Below, in pieces: positions 8,553 to 21,161 of a stretch of DNA of 64,000 nt. The DNA is from Sphingobium aromaticiconvertens (lineage in GTDB: Bacteria; Pseudomonadota; Alphaproteobacteria; Sphingomonadales; Sphingomonadaceae). Position 1 is the stretch's first letter. Each line of letters begins with the position of its first letter. A program made the translations under genes and the position numbers. Under the pieces are notes generated by a model, which was given only the letters and a program-made list of their open reading frames with translations, was not told the origin of the DNA and did no database searches. The DNA lies in contig NZ_JBANRJ010000001.1 of the NCBI RefSeq assembly GCF_037154075.1, forward strand, positions 3,095,501 through 3,159,500. Direction: 5' to 3'.

Positions 8553-9521
8553 ATGTTGAGCGACACGACCATTAAAACCCGTCGTCTGGACGCCTCTTTT
8601 GGTGCCGAAATCCTTGGCGTCAACTTTGGCGAACCGCTCGATCCCGCCACTGAGCGCGCAATCCGCGATGCGTGGATCGAACATGGCATTCTCCTGTTCC
8701 GTGGCGAAGTGCAGGATGATGAGGCACAAATGCGCCTCAGCACTATTTTCGGGGACATGGAGCCGGCTGCCACTGCGGACCTCAATGACCCCATCAACGC
8801 ATTCATGATGACGCTGGGTTATGATCCGGCCGATCCGCTGGGCAAGCCCAATCCATTCTACACGGTCGATGGCATCGACCGTGCCGGCTGGCTCGGATGG
8901 CACTGGGACCAGAGCTTCATGCCGACCATCGTGCGCGGCGCGGTACTCCGCATGACGCTTCCGGCGCGTACCATGGGCGAAACCGGTTTCATTGATGCGA
9001 TTCAGGCCTATGACCGGCTTTCCGATGGCATGAAGGCGAAAATCGCGGACCTTGAGGTCGTCTACGAATTTAATCCGGACTTTTGTTCGGGCCAGTTCGG
9101 CTTCCCCGACAATATCCGCCGGATCGACATGGGCGGAAAAAACACGCCGGGGTCGCACTATGACTTCCCACCTGTAGTCCACCCGCTTGTCATTACGCAG
9201 CGCGAGACTGGGCGTAAGGTACTCAAACTGTCACCGATGCATGCCCGTTATGTGCTGGGCCTCGATGAGGCGGAAGGCACCGCCTTGCTGACCGAACTGG
9301 CAGCGCATCTGACAGACCCCGCTTTCGCCTATTTCCACAAATGGCAAAGGAACGACATGGTCGTGTGGGACAATTGGCGCGTCATCCATTCGGCCAACGG
9401 CGTCCCGCTCGATTGCCCACGCAGCGCACGGCGCACCACCATAGCTGGCGATTACAAGGTTGGCCGCTATCTGGATGCGGCCCTCGACCGTGATCGGCAG
9501 GTCAAACGCCTGGTCGATTGA
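8553..9521 (+). CDS. TauD/TfdA-family Fe(II)/2-oxoglutarate dioxygenase
   Basis: Protein of 322 residues from the ATG at 8553, preceded by CGGAG. A frame open to 8469 adds 28 residues unlike the family and runs through the promoter region. The metal triad is visible as H117-W-D119 in WHWDQSF, with a distal His in WRVIHSAN. The 2-oxoglutarate-binding Arg lies in ARRTTIAGDYK. Members hydroxylate sulfonates, phenoxyacetates, carnitine-type compounds and many acids, and the substrate cannot be read from sequence. Regulation is probably by the divergent TetR. Confidence 0.9.
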   Translation: MLSDTTIKTRRLDASFGAEILGVNFGEPLDPATERAIRDAWIEHGILLFRGEVQDDEAQMRLSTIFGDMEPAATADLNDPINAFMMTLGYDPADPLGKPNPFYTVDGIDRAGWLGWHWDQSFMPTIVRGAVLRMTLPARTMGETGFIDAIQAYDRLSDGMKAKIADLEVVYEFNPDFCSGQFGFPDNIRRIDMGGKNTPGSHYDFPPVVHPLVITQRETGRKVLKLSPMHARYVLGLDEAEGTALLTELAAHLTDPAFAYFHKWQRNDMVVWDNWRVIHSANGVPLDCPRSARRTTIAGDYKVGRYLDAALDRDRQVKRLVD

Positions 9522-9528
9522 AATATGT

Positions 9529-9651
9529 TCAGGGACGCAGCCACCAGCGGATGATGCCCGCGACAGCGCCAAGGGCAACGATGCTCATCAGCCAGATTGC
9601 CATGAACCAACCCAGCCGTTTCCAGAAGGGCGGCGGCGTTTCGTCGGTCAT
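9529..9651 (-). CDS. Small CydX-like (DUF2474-type) subunit of the bd oxidase
   Basis: A 40-residue protein beginning MTDETPPPFWKRLGWF, with one hydrophobic helix (about residues 16-34) and a basic tail RWWLRP. Its ATG shares one base with the cydB stop (TGATG, 9649-9653), so translation is coupled. Small single-helix proteins in this position accompany CydAB oxidases and stabilise the complex. The N-terminal tail followed by W-K-R is the DUF2474 pattern, from memory. Confidence 0.8.
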   Translation of the reverse strand: MTDETPPPFWKRLGWFMAIWLMSIVALGAVAGIIRWWLRP

Positions 9652-10658
9652 CAATGATAGCCTTCCGTCACTGTCTTTCCACGGAAGACGTAATAGGCCC
9701 AGGCCGTGTATGCGAGGATCACGGGCAGGATGACAACGGTTCCCACCAGCATGAATGACTGGCTCTTTTCAGGGGCCGCGGTGTCCCAGATCGTCAACGC
9801 CTGCGGCACGACATAGGGGAACATGCTGATTCCAAGTCCAATGAAGCCCAGTCCAAAAAGGATGAGGGTGACGAGGAACGGCAGTCGCTCGCGGCCACGC
9901 TTCAGGCTCCAGAAGAAGAGGAAGCCGAAGACGATCGTAGCGAGGGGGACTTGCGCCGTGAACAGCACGCCCGGCATTTCGAACCAGCGGCGCCAATAGT
10001 CGATCGCGAGGAATGGCGTTGCCGCGCTGACGGCCGCCATTGCCGCAAGGGTCGCGATGCCGAGCCGAAATGCCATCTTGCGCGCATGCTCCTGCATCGA
10101 TCCATGCGTTTTACCGATCAGCCATGTCGCACCCAGCAAAGCGTATCCGGCAAGCAGTGCGGCCCCGGTCAGCAGACTGAAGGGCGACAGCCAGTCCAAT
10201 ATGCCACCGGCATAAGCCCGGTTTTCCACACGGATGCCCTGAAGTATGGCGCCCAGCATGATCCCCTGGGCCAGCGTCGCTGCCACAGACCCAACGCAAA
10301 AGGCCAAATCCCAATAGGGACGATGGCGGGGATCGCGCCAGCGAAACTCGAACGCCACCCCCCTGAAGATCAGGCCGAGCATCATTGCGATCACCAACGG
10401 ATAGGTTGCCGGGAGGATGACGGCATAGGCCAGCGGGAATGCCGCCATCAGCCCGCCCCCGCCCAGCACCAGCCAGGTTTCATTGCCATCCCACACCGGT
10501 GCAATAGAGTTCATGGCCTGATCCCGTTCCTCACCCACCTTGAAGGTCGGGAAGAGGATGCCGATGCCAAGGTCGAAACCGTCCATCACCACATAGGCGA
10601 AGATGGCGAAGGCGAGGATGAACGCCCAGACGGTAGCAAGATCAAAAACATACGGCAT
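9651..10658 (-). CDS. cydB: Cytochrome bd-type (cyanide-insensitive) quinol oxidase subunit II
   Basis: Protein of 335 residues with about eight to nine membrane helices. The N-terminus (F-A-I-F-A-Y-V-V-M-D-G-F-D-L-G-I-G) and the W-D-G-N-E-T-W-L-V motif are signatures of CydB/CioB. It begins 6 bp after the cydA stop. Subunit II forms the heterodimer with CydA in the inner membrane, where quinol is oxidised and oxygen reduced to water without proton pumping. Overlap with the small downstream gene indicates a cydAB-X operon. Confidence 0.94.
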   Translation of the reverse strand: MPYVFDLATVWAFILAFAIFAYVVMDGFDLGIGILFPTFKVGEERDQAMNSIAPVWDGNETWLVLGGGGLMAAFPLAYAVILPATYPLVIAMMLGLIFRGVAFEFRWRDPRHRPYWDLAFCVGSVAATLAQGIMLGAILQGIRVENRAYAGGILDWLSPFSLLTGAALLAGYALLGATWLIGKTHGSMQEHARKMAFRLGIATLAAMAAVSAATPFLAIDYWRRWFEMPGVLFTAQVPLATIVFGFLFFWSLKRGRERLPFLVTLILFGLGFIGLGISMFPYVVPQALTIWDTAAPEKSQSFMLVGTVVILPVILAYTAWAYYVFRGKTVTEGYH

Positions 10659-10664
10659 CGCCAG

Positions 10665-12056
10665 TCACTCCTTCGTCAGAGCGGGCGCGGGCGTGATGCC
10701 TGCCGCACGCTGCGGGGTGGAAGAGGGTTCGCTCTCATGCGGGGTTGGCGGCTGGGCCATCAGGCGGAGCAGATAATAAGTGCCGGCGCCAAAGACGATG
10801 AAATAGACGACAACGAAAGTCAGCAGCGAGACCGCTACCGCCGAAGCCTGGAGGGGCGAGTGCGACTGGGATGTCAGTAAATGGCCGTACACCGTGAAGG
10901 GCTGCCGCCCGACCTCGGTGGTTATCCAACCGGCAATGACCGCCACGAACCCGGCAGGCCCCATTATGACCGTCGCCCGATGCAGCGTGGGCCAATCATA
11001 GAACTGCCGCCGCACTCGCGCGGCGATGCTCCACAGACCAAGCGCGAGCATCGCCATGCCCAAACCCACCATCACGCGGAACGACCAGAACACGACCGGC
11101 AAGGGAGGCTCAAGATCGTCGGCAATTGTGTCGAGACCCGCCAATGGGGCATTGAGGTCATGTTTCAGGATCAGCGACGATACCTTGGGCACCTCGATCG
11201 CATAGTCGATACGCTTTTCCCCCGGATTGGGGATGCCGAACAGGATCAGGGGCGCCCCGTCGGGATGGCTGTCATAATGCCCCTCCATAGCCATCACCTT
11301 GGCGGGCTGATGCTCCAGCGTGTTGAGACCATGAATGTCTCCGGCCAGGATCTGGGCAGGTGCCGCAATCGCGACCATCCACATCGCCATCGAGAACATC
11401 TTGCGCGCGCCCGGATTGGAGCGATCCCGCAGCAGGTGCCACGCCCCCACGGCCGCAACCACAAGCGAGGTTGTCAGGTAGGCAGCGATAACGACATGGG
11501 TCAGGCGATATGGGAAGCTGGGATTGAAGATGATCGGCAACCACGAACCGGCGGGCACGAACTGCCCGTGCGCGTTGATCGAGAAGCCAGTGGGCGTGTG
11601 CATCCAGCTATTGGTGCTGATGATCCAGGTCGCCGAGATGAAGGTGCCCAGCGCGACCATGCACGTTGCAAAGAAATGGAGTTTGCGCCCGACCTTGTTG
11701 ATGCCGAACAGCATGACCCCCAAAAAGCCTGCCTCCAAAAAAAAGGCCGTCAGCACTTCATAAGCCATGAGCGGCCCGACGACCGGACCAGCTTTTTCCG
11801 AGAAAACCGACCAGTTCGTACCGAACTGATAGGACATCACTATGCCGGACACGACGCCCATGCCGAATGCGACCGCAAAGATCTTGAGCCAATAGCGATA
11901 CAGATTGGCATAGACGCCTCGCCCCGTCTTCAACCACATCCCTTCCAGCACCATCAGGAAGCTGGCAAGGCCGATGGAAAAGGCCGGAAAGATGAAGTGG
12001 AAGGAAACCGTGAACGCGAACTGCACGCGCGCAAGGAATAGTGCTTCGTCTCCCAT
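10665..12056 (-). CDS. cydA: Cytochrome bd-type (cyanide-insensitive) quinol oxidase subunit I
   Basis: Protein of 463 residues. The axial heme ligand His20 lies in SFHFIFPAFSIG, and the quinol-site region includes W-I-T-T-E-V-G-R-Q-P-F. The Q-loop is short compared with E. coli CydA (522 residues), as in the CioA subgroup. The usual GRQPW is GRQPF here. Bd oxidases have high oxygen affinity and resist cyanide and nitric oxide. The MocR gene lies just upstream in the same direction, and the 110-bp gap (12057-12166) carries the likely promoter. Confidence 0.94.
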   Translation of the reverse strand: MGDEALFLARVQFAFTVSFHFIFPAFSIGLASFLMVLEGMWLKTGRGVYANLYRYWLKIFAVAFGMGVVSGIVMSYQFGTNWSVFSEKAGPVVGPLMAYEVLTAFFLEAGFLGVMLFGINKVGRKLHFFATCMVALGTFISATWIISTNSWMHTPTGFSINAHGQFVPAGSWLPIIFNPSFPYRLTHVVIAAYLTTSLVVAAVGAWHLLRDRSNPGARKMFSMAMWMVAIAAPAQILAGDIHGLNTLEHQPAKVMAMEGHYDSHPDGAPLILFGIPNPGEKRIDYAIEVPKVSSLILKHDLNAPLAGLDTIADDLEPPLPVVFWSFRVMVGLGMAMLALGLWSIAARVRRQFYDWPTLHRATVIMGPAGFVAVIAGWITTEVGRQPFTVYGHLLTSQSHSPLQASAVAVSLLTFVVVYFIVFGAGTYYLLRLMAQPPTPHESEPSSTPQRAAGITPAPALTKE

Positions 12057-12166
12057 CTTTGGATCCTTTGTCTAGTTATATGTCGTCATCTTGGTCCGGG
12101 GCAAAAATCTCACACAACTATGGCTGCACACGTAACCGTTCTTGGAGCACAAGGCTCCCAGCTCCG

Positions 12167-13552
12167 CTACACCAGTGATATCTTCCCCGTGGCGTCCGAG
12201 CCGATCAACGCAGCCAGCAGGCGTAACCCTCGCTCCAAACGCTCGCGCGCGATTGTGCCCCCGATTGATACCCGCAGCGCGGGTGCCGCCCCGGTGCGTT
12301 CAACGGCGAAAGCATCGCTACCGATGACGGACAGGCCATATGTGCGAACCGCGCCGGCGATTTGTCCGGGGTCTATATTCGGCGTCAGCGGAACCCAAAG
12401 ATGATAGCCTTCCTCATTTGCCATGAAAGACCCTGGTGGCAGGCATTCACGCGCCAATGCCTGACGATGCCGCGCTTCTGTCCGAACTGCGTTGACCAAT
12501 TGTTGGAAGACACCCCTGTCCAACCAGTCTACCACGATCGCGGCATTGAGCGGCGCGGCCATGATCGCTGTCTCGTGCATATCGGCCGAAAGACGCCAAG
12601 CCTTTGAAATATCCGGGGCGCGAAGCCAGGCGACACGCAGCCCCGGCGTGAGGATCTTTGAGACGCTTGCAATATGCCAGGTGCAATCGGGTGCAAATGA
12701 AGCAATCGGCGGCTGTGACCTTTCAGGCAACATGCCATAGGCGTCGTCCTCGATCACCATCAGTCCGTGCCGAACCGCGACAGAAGCGAGAGCTTTCCGC
12801 CGCTCTATGCCCATCGTAATCGTAGTTGGATTGTCATTCGTCGGCACGACATAGAGTGAGCGGAGATTTTCCTGAATGCATGCAGCTTCCAGCGCTTCAG
12901 GGTCCATGCCCTCCTCATCGGAGCGGATCACCAGCAACCGGACACCATATCTGCGCGCAAGTGCGAGCAAGCCCGGATAGGCAAAGGCACAGACCGCCAG
13001 TAAATCGCCCGCCTTTAGTTCAGCGCTGAATATCGCATGCAGCGCATGCTGGCCGCCCGCGGCGATCAACACGCTATCCTCTTCACAGGGAATGCCGCGA
13101 TTCATGAGCAGAGTGGCGCCTGCTTCACGCGCGATCGGCAGCCCGCCACTCGGTTGATATTGAAATGGGGCCGTGACATCATTCGACGCCAGCAGCGCTT
13201 CGGCCGACCGCCGAAACTCGATGTTCAGCAGTCCCCCAGGAACCTCTGGCGGTGCATTCATACCAACGTCACCGTTATCCCTGTACCGAACCTTCGATGC
13301 GGCCAACGGCTTTTCGCGCACGAAGCTGCCACGTCGTCCATCGCCCTCGATCAAGCCGAGCTTCTGCGCTTCCCCATAAGCGCGCGTTACCGTCGTAAGG
13401 TCGACACCCAGCGCTCCGGCGAGCGCTCGCTGCGGCGGCAAACGAGTGCCAGCACCCAAGGCGCCGGACTCAATATCGCGCGCAAGTGCTTCGGCTATGG
13501 CCAGATACTTCGGGCCAGAAAATGATCCGATGTCCGGAGCCCATCTTTGCAT
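12167..13552 (-). CDS. MocR-type (GntR helix-turn-helix plus aminotransferase fold) regulator
   Basis: Protein of 461 residues from the ATG at 13552 (a TTG 18 nt upstream is an alternative). Residues about 15-80 are a GntR winged helix (LPPQRALAGALGVDLTTVTRAYGEAQKLGLI). The rest is an aminotransferase fold with the PLP-lysine motif S-V-S-K followed by LTPGLRVAW. PLP-binding MocR proteins usually sense amines, amino acids or PLP vitamers. The position upstream of cydAB does not by itself prove control of it. A 12-bp sequence just before the start recurs upstream of the DUF983 gene. Confidence 0.9.
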   Translation of the reverse strand: MQRWAPDIGSFSGPKYLAIAEALARDIESGALGAGTRLPPQRALAGALGVDLTTVTRAYGEAQKLGLIEGDGRRGSFVREKPLAASKVRYRDNGDVGMNAPPEVPGGLLNIEFRRSAEALLASNDVTAPFQYQPSGGLPIAREAGATLLMNRGIPCEEDSVLIAAGGQHALHAIFSAELKAGDLLAVCAFAYPGLLALARRYGVRLLVIRSDEEGMDPEALEAACIQENLRSLYVVPTNDNPTTITMGIERRKALASVAVRHGLMVIEDDAYGMLPERSQPPIASFAPDCTWHIASVSKILTPGLRVAWLRAPDISKAWRLSADMHETAIMAAPLNAAIVVDWLDRGVFQQLVNAVRTEARHRQALARECLPPGSFMANEEGYHLWVPLTPNIDPGQIAGAVRTYGLSVIGSDAFAVERTGAAPALRVSIGGTIARERLERGLRLLAALIGSDATGKISLV

Positions 13553-13571
13553 GGCTTTAGTACACCTCAAT

Positions 13572-13583
13572 TAGCATGCAATA
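13572..13583. promoter_or_regulatory. 12-bp element TAGCATGCAATA before the MocR gene
   Basis: This 12-mer, 20-31 nt upstream of the MocR ATG, is repeated exactly in inverted orientation at 14064-14075 in front of the DUF983 gene. The GCATGC core is palindromic. It is a possible MocR autoregulatory site, judged only from the exact duplication. Confidence 0.35.
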
Positions 13584-13587
13584 CAGT

Positions 13588-14022
13588 TCAATCATCGAAA
13601 TTCCCTCCCGCATCCGGGGCGCGGCCATGCAGTTGATCCCACAGCTTCGACGTGCCTGCTTCCTGCGCACGGTTCACATATTGCGACGCGACAAGCCACC
13701 CCTTGATCGGCCGGAGCGGCAACAGACAGCCCGCGAGCATGAACGGTACTGATGTAAACAGATGGACCCACCAGGCCGGTTCGAACACTACCTGCAACCA
13801 GACGACCACGAATGTGAGCGGGAAAGCCACGATGCAGAGCGAGAAGAAGGCCGGACCATCATCAGGCGCGGCAAACCTGTAGTCCAGGTCGCAAGCATCG
13901 CATTTCTTGGCCACTTTCAACCAGGACGAAAACATCTTTCCCTGACCGCAGCGCGGGCAAAGGCCCTTCCATCCGCTTTTCATGATCCAGCGGAATTTGT
14001 CGGCATCAATTTGGTTGGACAC
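13588..14022 (-). CDS. DUF983 family membrane protein
   Basis: Protein of 144 residues. Two zinc-ribbon-like CxxC pairs, CPRCGQGKMF and CDACDLDY, are followed by two hydrophobic helices (FFSLCIVAFPLTFVVVWLQV and the segment after WWVHLF). This is the DUF983 architecture of many Alphaproteobacteria, whose role is unknown. The gene ends 35 bp before the MocR start and is co-directional with it. Confidence 0.85.
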   Translation of the reverse strand: MSNQIDADKFRWIMKSGWKGLCPRCGQGKMFSSWLKVAKKCDACDLDYRFAAPDDGPAFFSLCIVAFPLTFVVVWLQVVFEPAWWVHLFTSVPFMLAGCLLPLRPIKGWLVASQYVNRAQEAGTSKLWDQLHGRAPDAGGNFDD

Positions 14023-15923
<1,901 letters not shown>

Positions 15924-15934
15924 TAACCTAGCCG

Positions 15935-15966
15935 CCGCCTTGCCTGCCAGATAGTGGGCAAGGCGG
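15935..15966. terminator. Hairpin between convergent gdhA and pcaD
   Basis: CCGCCTTGCC (15935-15944) and GGCAAGGCGG (15957-15966) form a perfect 10-bp stem with a 12-nt loop, in the 59-bp gap between two convergent stops. No clear T-run is seen, but the position suits bidirectional termination. Confidence 0.6.
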
Positions 15967-15982
15967 ACTGCGAGCGCGTCGA

Positions 15983-16770
15983 TCAGGCCATAAGATGCCC
16001 CATCACGGCGGCCGCGAATGCTTCGGGACATTCAACATTGGCGAGATGAGCGGCTGGTAGCATGATGAGCTTTGCGCCCATGATGGCCCTCACCAGCGCT
16101 TTGCTGTGCGGCGGTGGCGTTGCAGGGTCTTCACTGCCACCGATGACCAGGGTTGGCGCCTCGATCAGCGCTGCCGTGCGGCGCATATCCATGTCACGGA
16201 TCGCCGCGCAGCACCCCGCATAACCCTGACTGTCGGTCGCCGGGAGCATCCTGGCGATCGGGACGATGGCCAGTGGCTCGGCGGCGGCGAAGGCCGCAGT
16301 GAACCAGCGTTCGACCGAGGCTTGCGCCAATGGCGCCATCCCCTCTTTGCGCACAAGGTCGATGCGCGCGTCCCAGGCGCTGGGCGGCCCCATGAAGCTG
16401 GAAGTATTCGCCAGTACCACCCGCCGCAGCCTGCCCGGCTCACGGATGCCGAGCCATTGGCCAATCATGCCACCTAGTGACAGCCCACAGAAGTCGACGG
16501 TTTCGACGTTCAATGCATCGAGCAATTCGATGACGTCGCGGCCCAGTCGGTCGATGGAATAGCCGCCCTCTGGTGCGCCCGATGCCCCATGACCGCGTTG
16601 GTCATAGCGGAGCACGCGAAACGCCTGCGTCCACGCCACCATCTGCGGCTCCCACATAGCCATGTCGGTACCCAGCGAGTTGGAAAGCAGCAGGATGGGC
16701 GCGTCCTCCCGCCCATCGAAGCGATAAGCAATCCGGCAACCGTCGCCGGTGGTGATAAACAGCTTTTCCA

Positions 16771-16771
<1 letters not shown>
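15983..16771 (-). CDS. pcaD: 3-Oxoadipate enol-lactonase
   Basis: Protein of 262 residues. The ATG at 16771 overlaps the pcaF stop by one base (TGATG), so I prefer it to an in-frame ATG 48 nt upstream. It has the alpha/beta-hydrolase fold with nucleophile S98 in CGLSLGG, the Y-D-Q-R-G-H-G motif at about 56-62, and catalytic His in the late AAHLAN segment. It hydrolyses 3-oxoadipate enol-lactone to 3-oxoadipate, the step after CatC. It is the last gene of the catBCA-benABCD-pcaIJFD operon. Confidence 0.9.
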
Positions 16772-17969
<1,198 letters not shown>

Positions 17970-17973
<4 letters not shown>

Positions 17974-18626
17974 GCTGCGACCTCAAAAGCACTGACGTCC
18001 AGCGGCGCGCCGGTCTTGGCCATAATCTCCTCGAGGCTGACGCCGGTGGCCACCTCAACCAGCGTCAGGCCGCCCGCCTTGCGATCGACCGCGATGACGC
18101 CAAGGTCGGTGATGATCAGATCGACCACCGCCTTGCCGGTCAGTGGCAGGGTGCAGGATTCCAGAATCTTGGGGATGCCGTTCTTCGACACATGGTCCAT
18201 CACCACGACCACGCGCTTCACGCCCGCGACCAGATCCATGGCGCCGCCCATGCCCTTCACCATCTTGCCCGGAATGGTCCAGTTGGCAAGGTCGCCATTG
18301 GCCGCAACTTCCATCGCGCCCAGCACCGCCATATCGATATGCCCGCCCCGGATCATCGCGAAACTGTCGGCGGACGAGAAGAAGCTGGAGGTCGACAGCG
18401 CTGTGATCGTCTGCTTGCCCGCATTGATGAGGTCGGGGTCCGCCTCACCTTCATAGGGGAATGGCCCGATGCCCAACATCCCATTCTCGCTCTGGAGGGT
18501 GACGTTCACCCCCTCGGGCACATGATTCGCCACCAGCGTCGGGATGCCGATGCCAAGATTGACATAAAAGCCGTCCTTCAATTCCAGCGCGGCGCGGGCC
18601 GCCATCTCGTCACGGGTCCAGGCCAT
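17970..18626 (-). CDS. pcaJ: 3-Oxoadipate CoA-transferase subunit B
   Basis: Protein of 218 residues. The motif [10 protein letters not shown] near residues 23-32 and the catalytic-glutamate segment [12 protein letters not shown] are those of CoA-transferase beta subunits. It transfers CoA from succinyl-CoA to 3-oxoadipate together with PcaI. Its ATG overlaps the pcaI stop by one base (TAATG). Acetoacetate CoA-transferase subunits are close relatives, but the neighbours decide for the 3-oxoadipate enzyme. Confidence 0.92.
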
Positions 18627-19336
18627 TACACACTCTCCCTTTCGCGCACGGTCAGCTTCTCGATCCGCTTTTCATTGATAGTCGAAAGGACGATGCGGTC
18701 GACATAGATGCCGGGCGTATGGATGCAATCGGGATCGAACGTCCCTTCAGACACGATCTCCTCTACTTCCACCACCGTCACCTTGCCCGCTGTCGCCATG
18801 TTCGGGTTGAAGTTGCGCGCGGTCTTGCGGAACATGAGATTGCCCGCAGGGTCCGCCCGCCACGCCTTGGTGATCGACAGGTCGGCGCGCAGCCATGTCT
18901 CGCGCACATAGTCCTCGCCCTCGAAGGTTTCGACCGGCTTGCCTTCGGCCACCACCGTGCCGACGCCCGTCTTGGTGTAGAAGGCCGGGATGCCCGCGCC
19001 CCCTGCCCTGATTCGCTCGGCCAGAGTCCCTTGCGGGTTAAGTTCCAGTTCCAGTTCGCCAGAGAGATACTGGCTCTCGAACAGCTTGTTCTCGCCCACA
19101 TAGGAGGAGATCATTTTCCTGACCTGCCGGCTTTCCAGCAGCATCCACAGGCCAAAGCCGTCCGCTCCCGCATTGTTCGAGATGACGGTCAGATTCTTCA
19201 CGCCGCTCGCACGGATCTCAGGGATCAGGCTCTCGGGATTGCCCGATAGCCCAAATCCCCCGGACATGATCGTCATCCCATCAAACAACAGTCCTTCCAG
19301 TGCGACCCGAGGGCTGTCATAGATTTTCAATGCCAT
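18626..19336 (-). CDS. pcaI: 3-Oxoadipate CoA-transferase subunit A
   Basis: Protein of 236 residues. The CoA-transferase alpha signature is visible as [12 protein letters not shown], followed by a segment near [13 protein letters not shown]. The T-V-V-A-E-G-K-P region before the C-terminal third is usual for subunit A. It pairs with PcaJ, encoded immediately downstream with overlapping stop and start codons. It begins 12 bp after benD in the same operon, linking the upper pathway to the 3-oxoadipate branch. Confidence 0.92.
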   Translation of the reverse strand: MALKIYDSPRVALEGLLFDGMTIMSGGFGLSGNPESLIPEIRASGVKNLTVISNNAGADGFGLWMLLESRQVRKMISSYVGENKLFESQYLSGELELELNPQGTLAERIRAGGAGIPAFYTKTGVGTVVAEGKPVETFEGEDYVRETWLRADLSITKAWRADPAGNLMFRKTARNFNPNMATAGKVTVVEVEEIVSEGTFDPDCIHTPGIYVDRIVLSTINEKRIEKLTVRERESV

Positions 19337-19348
19337 GATATTATTCCT

Positions 19349-20125
19349 TTATCCCAGATCGCCGCCCGCAACCGGCAGGATGCTGCCCGTCACATAGGAA
19401 GCCTCATCCGACGCCAGGAACAGGATCGGCGCCGCCTGCTCCTCCAGCGCGCCGTAGCGTTTCATGAAGCTGGACTCCGTGACCTGTTCCACCACGTCGC
19501 GCATCCATTGGTCGTCCTGCGCACTGTTGCCGTCCGGGTTGCGCGGCACGCGGCGTTCGGGGGCCGACGTGCCGCCCGGCGCGGTCGCCACCACACGGAT
19601 GCCGTCGCGCGCATATTCCATCGCGAGGCTTTGGGTGAGGCCGTTCACGCCGCCCTTGGCCGCCGAATAGGGCACGCGGTTGATCCCGCGCGTTGCGTTG
19701 GAGGAAACGTTGACGATCGTCCCGCCGCCCCGCGCCAGCATATGCGGCAGCACCGCATGGCAGCACCAGAGCGTCGGGAAAAGCGAACGCCGCACCTCCG
19801 CCTCGATCTGCGCGGGTTCGAAGGCGGCATAGGGGCGCATGCGGATCGCGCCGCCGACATTGTTGATGAGGATGTCGATGCCGCCGAAGCGCTCCGCCGC
19901 TGCCGCCATCGCCGCGACCGCGCCCTCATGCGTTTCCAGGTCGGCGGAAAAGCCGTGCGCCTCGCCCTCCGCCTCAGCCGCGACAGTGCCGACGAAATCG
20001 GCGCGATCGACCAGCAGCACTTTTGCGCCCTCGGCCGCCGCGCGCAGGGCGACCATCCGGCCGATGCCCTGCGCCGCGCCAGTCACGACCATAGTCTTGC
20101 CCGCAAAGCGTCCCGCGAAGATCAT
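19349..20125 (-). CDS. benD: cis-Dihydroxycyclohexadiene carboxylate dehydrogenase (BenD-type SDR)
   Basis: Protein of 258 residues, a classical SDR with VTGAAQGIGRMVALRAA near residue 15, NNVGG, and the catalytic Y-S-A-A-K. The ATGA overlap with the benC stop (20122-20125) ties it to the dioxygenase genes. In benzoate degradation BenD oxidises the cis-diol carboxylate with NAD and loss of CO2 to give catechol. The context, directly after benABC, is the main reason for the specific name. Confidence 0.88.
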   Translation of the reverse strand: MIFAGRFAGKTMVVTGAAQGIGRMVALRAAAEGAKVLLVDRADFVGTVAAEAEGEAHGFSADLETHEGAVAAMAAAAERFGGIDILINNVGGAIRMRPYAAFEPAQIEAEVRRSLFPTLWCCHAVLPHMLARGGGTIVNVSSNATRGINRVPYSAAKGGVNGLTQSLAMEYARDGIRVVATAPGGTSAPERRVPRNPDGNSAQDDQWMRDVVEQVTESSFMKRYGALEEQAAPILFLASDEASYVTGSILPVAGGDLG

Positions 20126-21144
20126 GCCGGCACCGGTTCGCTGGCAGCGAACTTCTCATAATGGAAGTGCGCTGGCTCGACGCCCTTTTCCTTGAAGAAT
20201 AGGCGCACCGCCTCGACCATCGGCGGCGGACCGCACAGATAGACGTCGCAGTCGCCCGCGTTCAGATGCGCGTCGGTCAGATGATGGGTGACATAGCCCT
20301 TGAGCGGATGCGTGCTGTTCTCAGCGGCGACGCAGCTTGCCCATGTCATCGACGGGATACGCGCAGCCAGCGCTTCGATCCGCTCGATCTCGACCAGATC
20401 GCCATCATGGGTGACGCCGTAAATGAGGTGGATCGGTTGCTCCGTACCCTGATCGGCCAGCACCTCCAGCATGGAGAGCAATGGCGCGAGGCCCGTGCCG
20501 CCCGCCAGCATCACCACGGGACGGTCGACATTACGCAGGAAGAAGCTGCCATTGGGACCGACAAAGCGCATCCGGTCGCCGCCCTTCGCCTGCTCGCCCA
20601 GCCAACTGCTCATCAGGCCGTCGGGGACGTTGCGGATCAGGAAGCTCGCCTGTTCCGCGCCGGGCTTCGAACTGAAGCTGTAGGCGCGGCTCTCACTCGT
20701 TCCCGGCACGGTCAGGTTCACATATTGGCCGGGCAGGAAGGTCAGCGCTTCGGGTGCATCAAGGTCCAGAGTCAGGATGATCGTGCTATCCGACACCAGT
20801 TCGACGGACGCGACGGCGGCTTCATGTTCGGCAGGCTTCAGCTTGCAGGCGCTGGACGGCACCGGCACCTGAATGACGCAATCGGACGAGGGCACCATCT
20901 GGCAGGTGAGGACCATGCCCTCCTCCGCCTCATCTTCGGTCAGCGCATCCTCGACATACTCATCACCCAGATCATAGCTGCCCTGCTCGCAATGACATTT
21001 GCAGGTCCCGCACACGCCGTCGGAACAGTCCATCGGCAGGTTGACCTTCTGGCGATAGGCCGCGTCCAGCACCTTCTCGCCGTCGTTGCAGTCGATGAAG
21101 CGGGTGGCGCCATCCTCGAAATTGAGTGCGATACGAAAACTCAT
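20122..21144 (-). CDS. benC: Benzoate 1,2-dioxygenase electron-transfer reductase
   Basis: Protein of 340 residues. The N-terminal plant-type [2Fe-2S] ferredoxin domain has the cysteine pattern C-S-D-G-V-C-G-T-C near residues 40-48, with the fourth Cys in LTCQM. It is followed by an FAD domain (RAYSFSSKPG) and an NAD domain (AGGTGLAPLLSML). The architecture ferredoxin-FAD-NAD is that of BenC/XylZ. It passes electrons from NADH to the BenAB oxygenase. It might also feed the lone Rieske oxygenases of the window, but that is conjecture. Confidence 0.93.
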   Translation of the reverse strand: MSFRIALNFEDGATRFIDCNDGEKVLDAAYRQKVNLPMDCSDGVCGTCKCHCEQGSYDLGDEYVEDALTEDEAEEGMVLTCQMVPSSDCVIQVPVPSSACKLKPAEHEAAVASVELVSDSTIILTLDLDAPEALTFLPGQYVNLTVPGTSESRAYSFSSKPGAEQASFLIRNVPDGLMSSWLGEQAKGGDRMRFVGPNGSFFLRNVDRPVVMLAGGTGLAPLLSMLEVLADQGTEQPIHLIYGVTHDGDLVEIERIEALAARIPSMTWASCVAAENSTHPLKGYVTHHLTDAHLNAGDCDVYLCGPPPMVEAVRLFFKEKGVEPAHFHYEKFAASEPVPA

Positions 21145-21161
21145 GGTTCCTCTCCGTCCGG

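Noticed and set aside
10881..12041. Open frame of 386 codons opposite cydA
   Set aside because: It is a shadow of a clearly membrane-spanning CydA; the frame is hydrophilic and His/Arg-rich with no family pattern.
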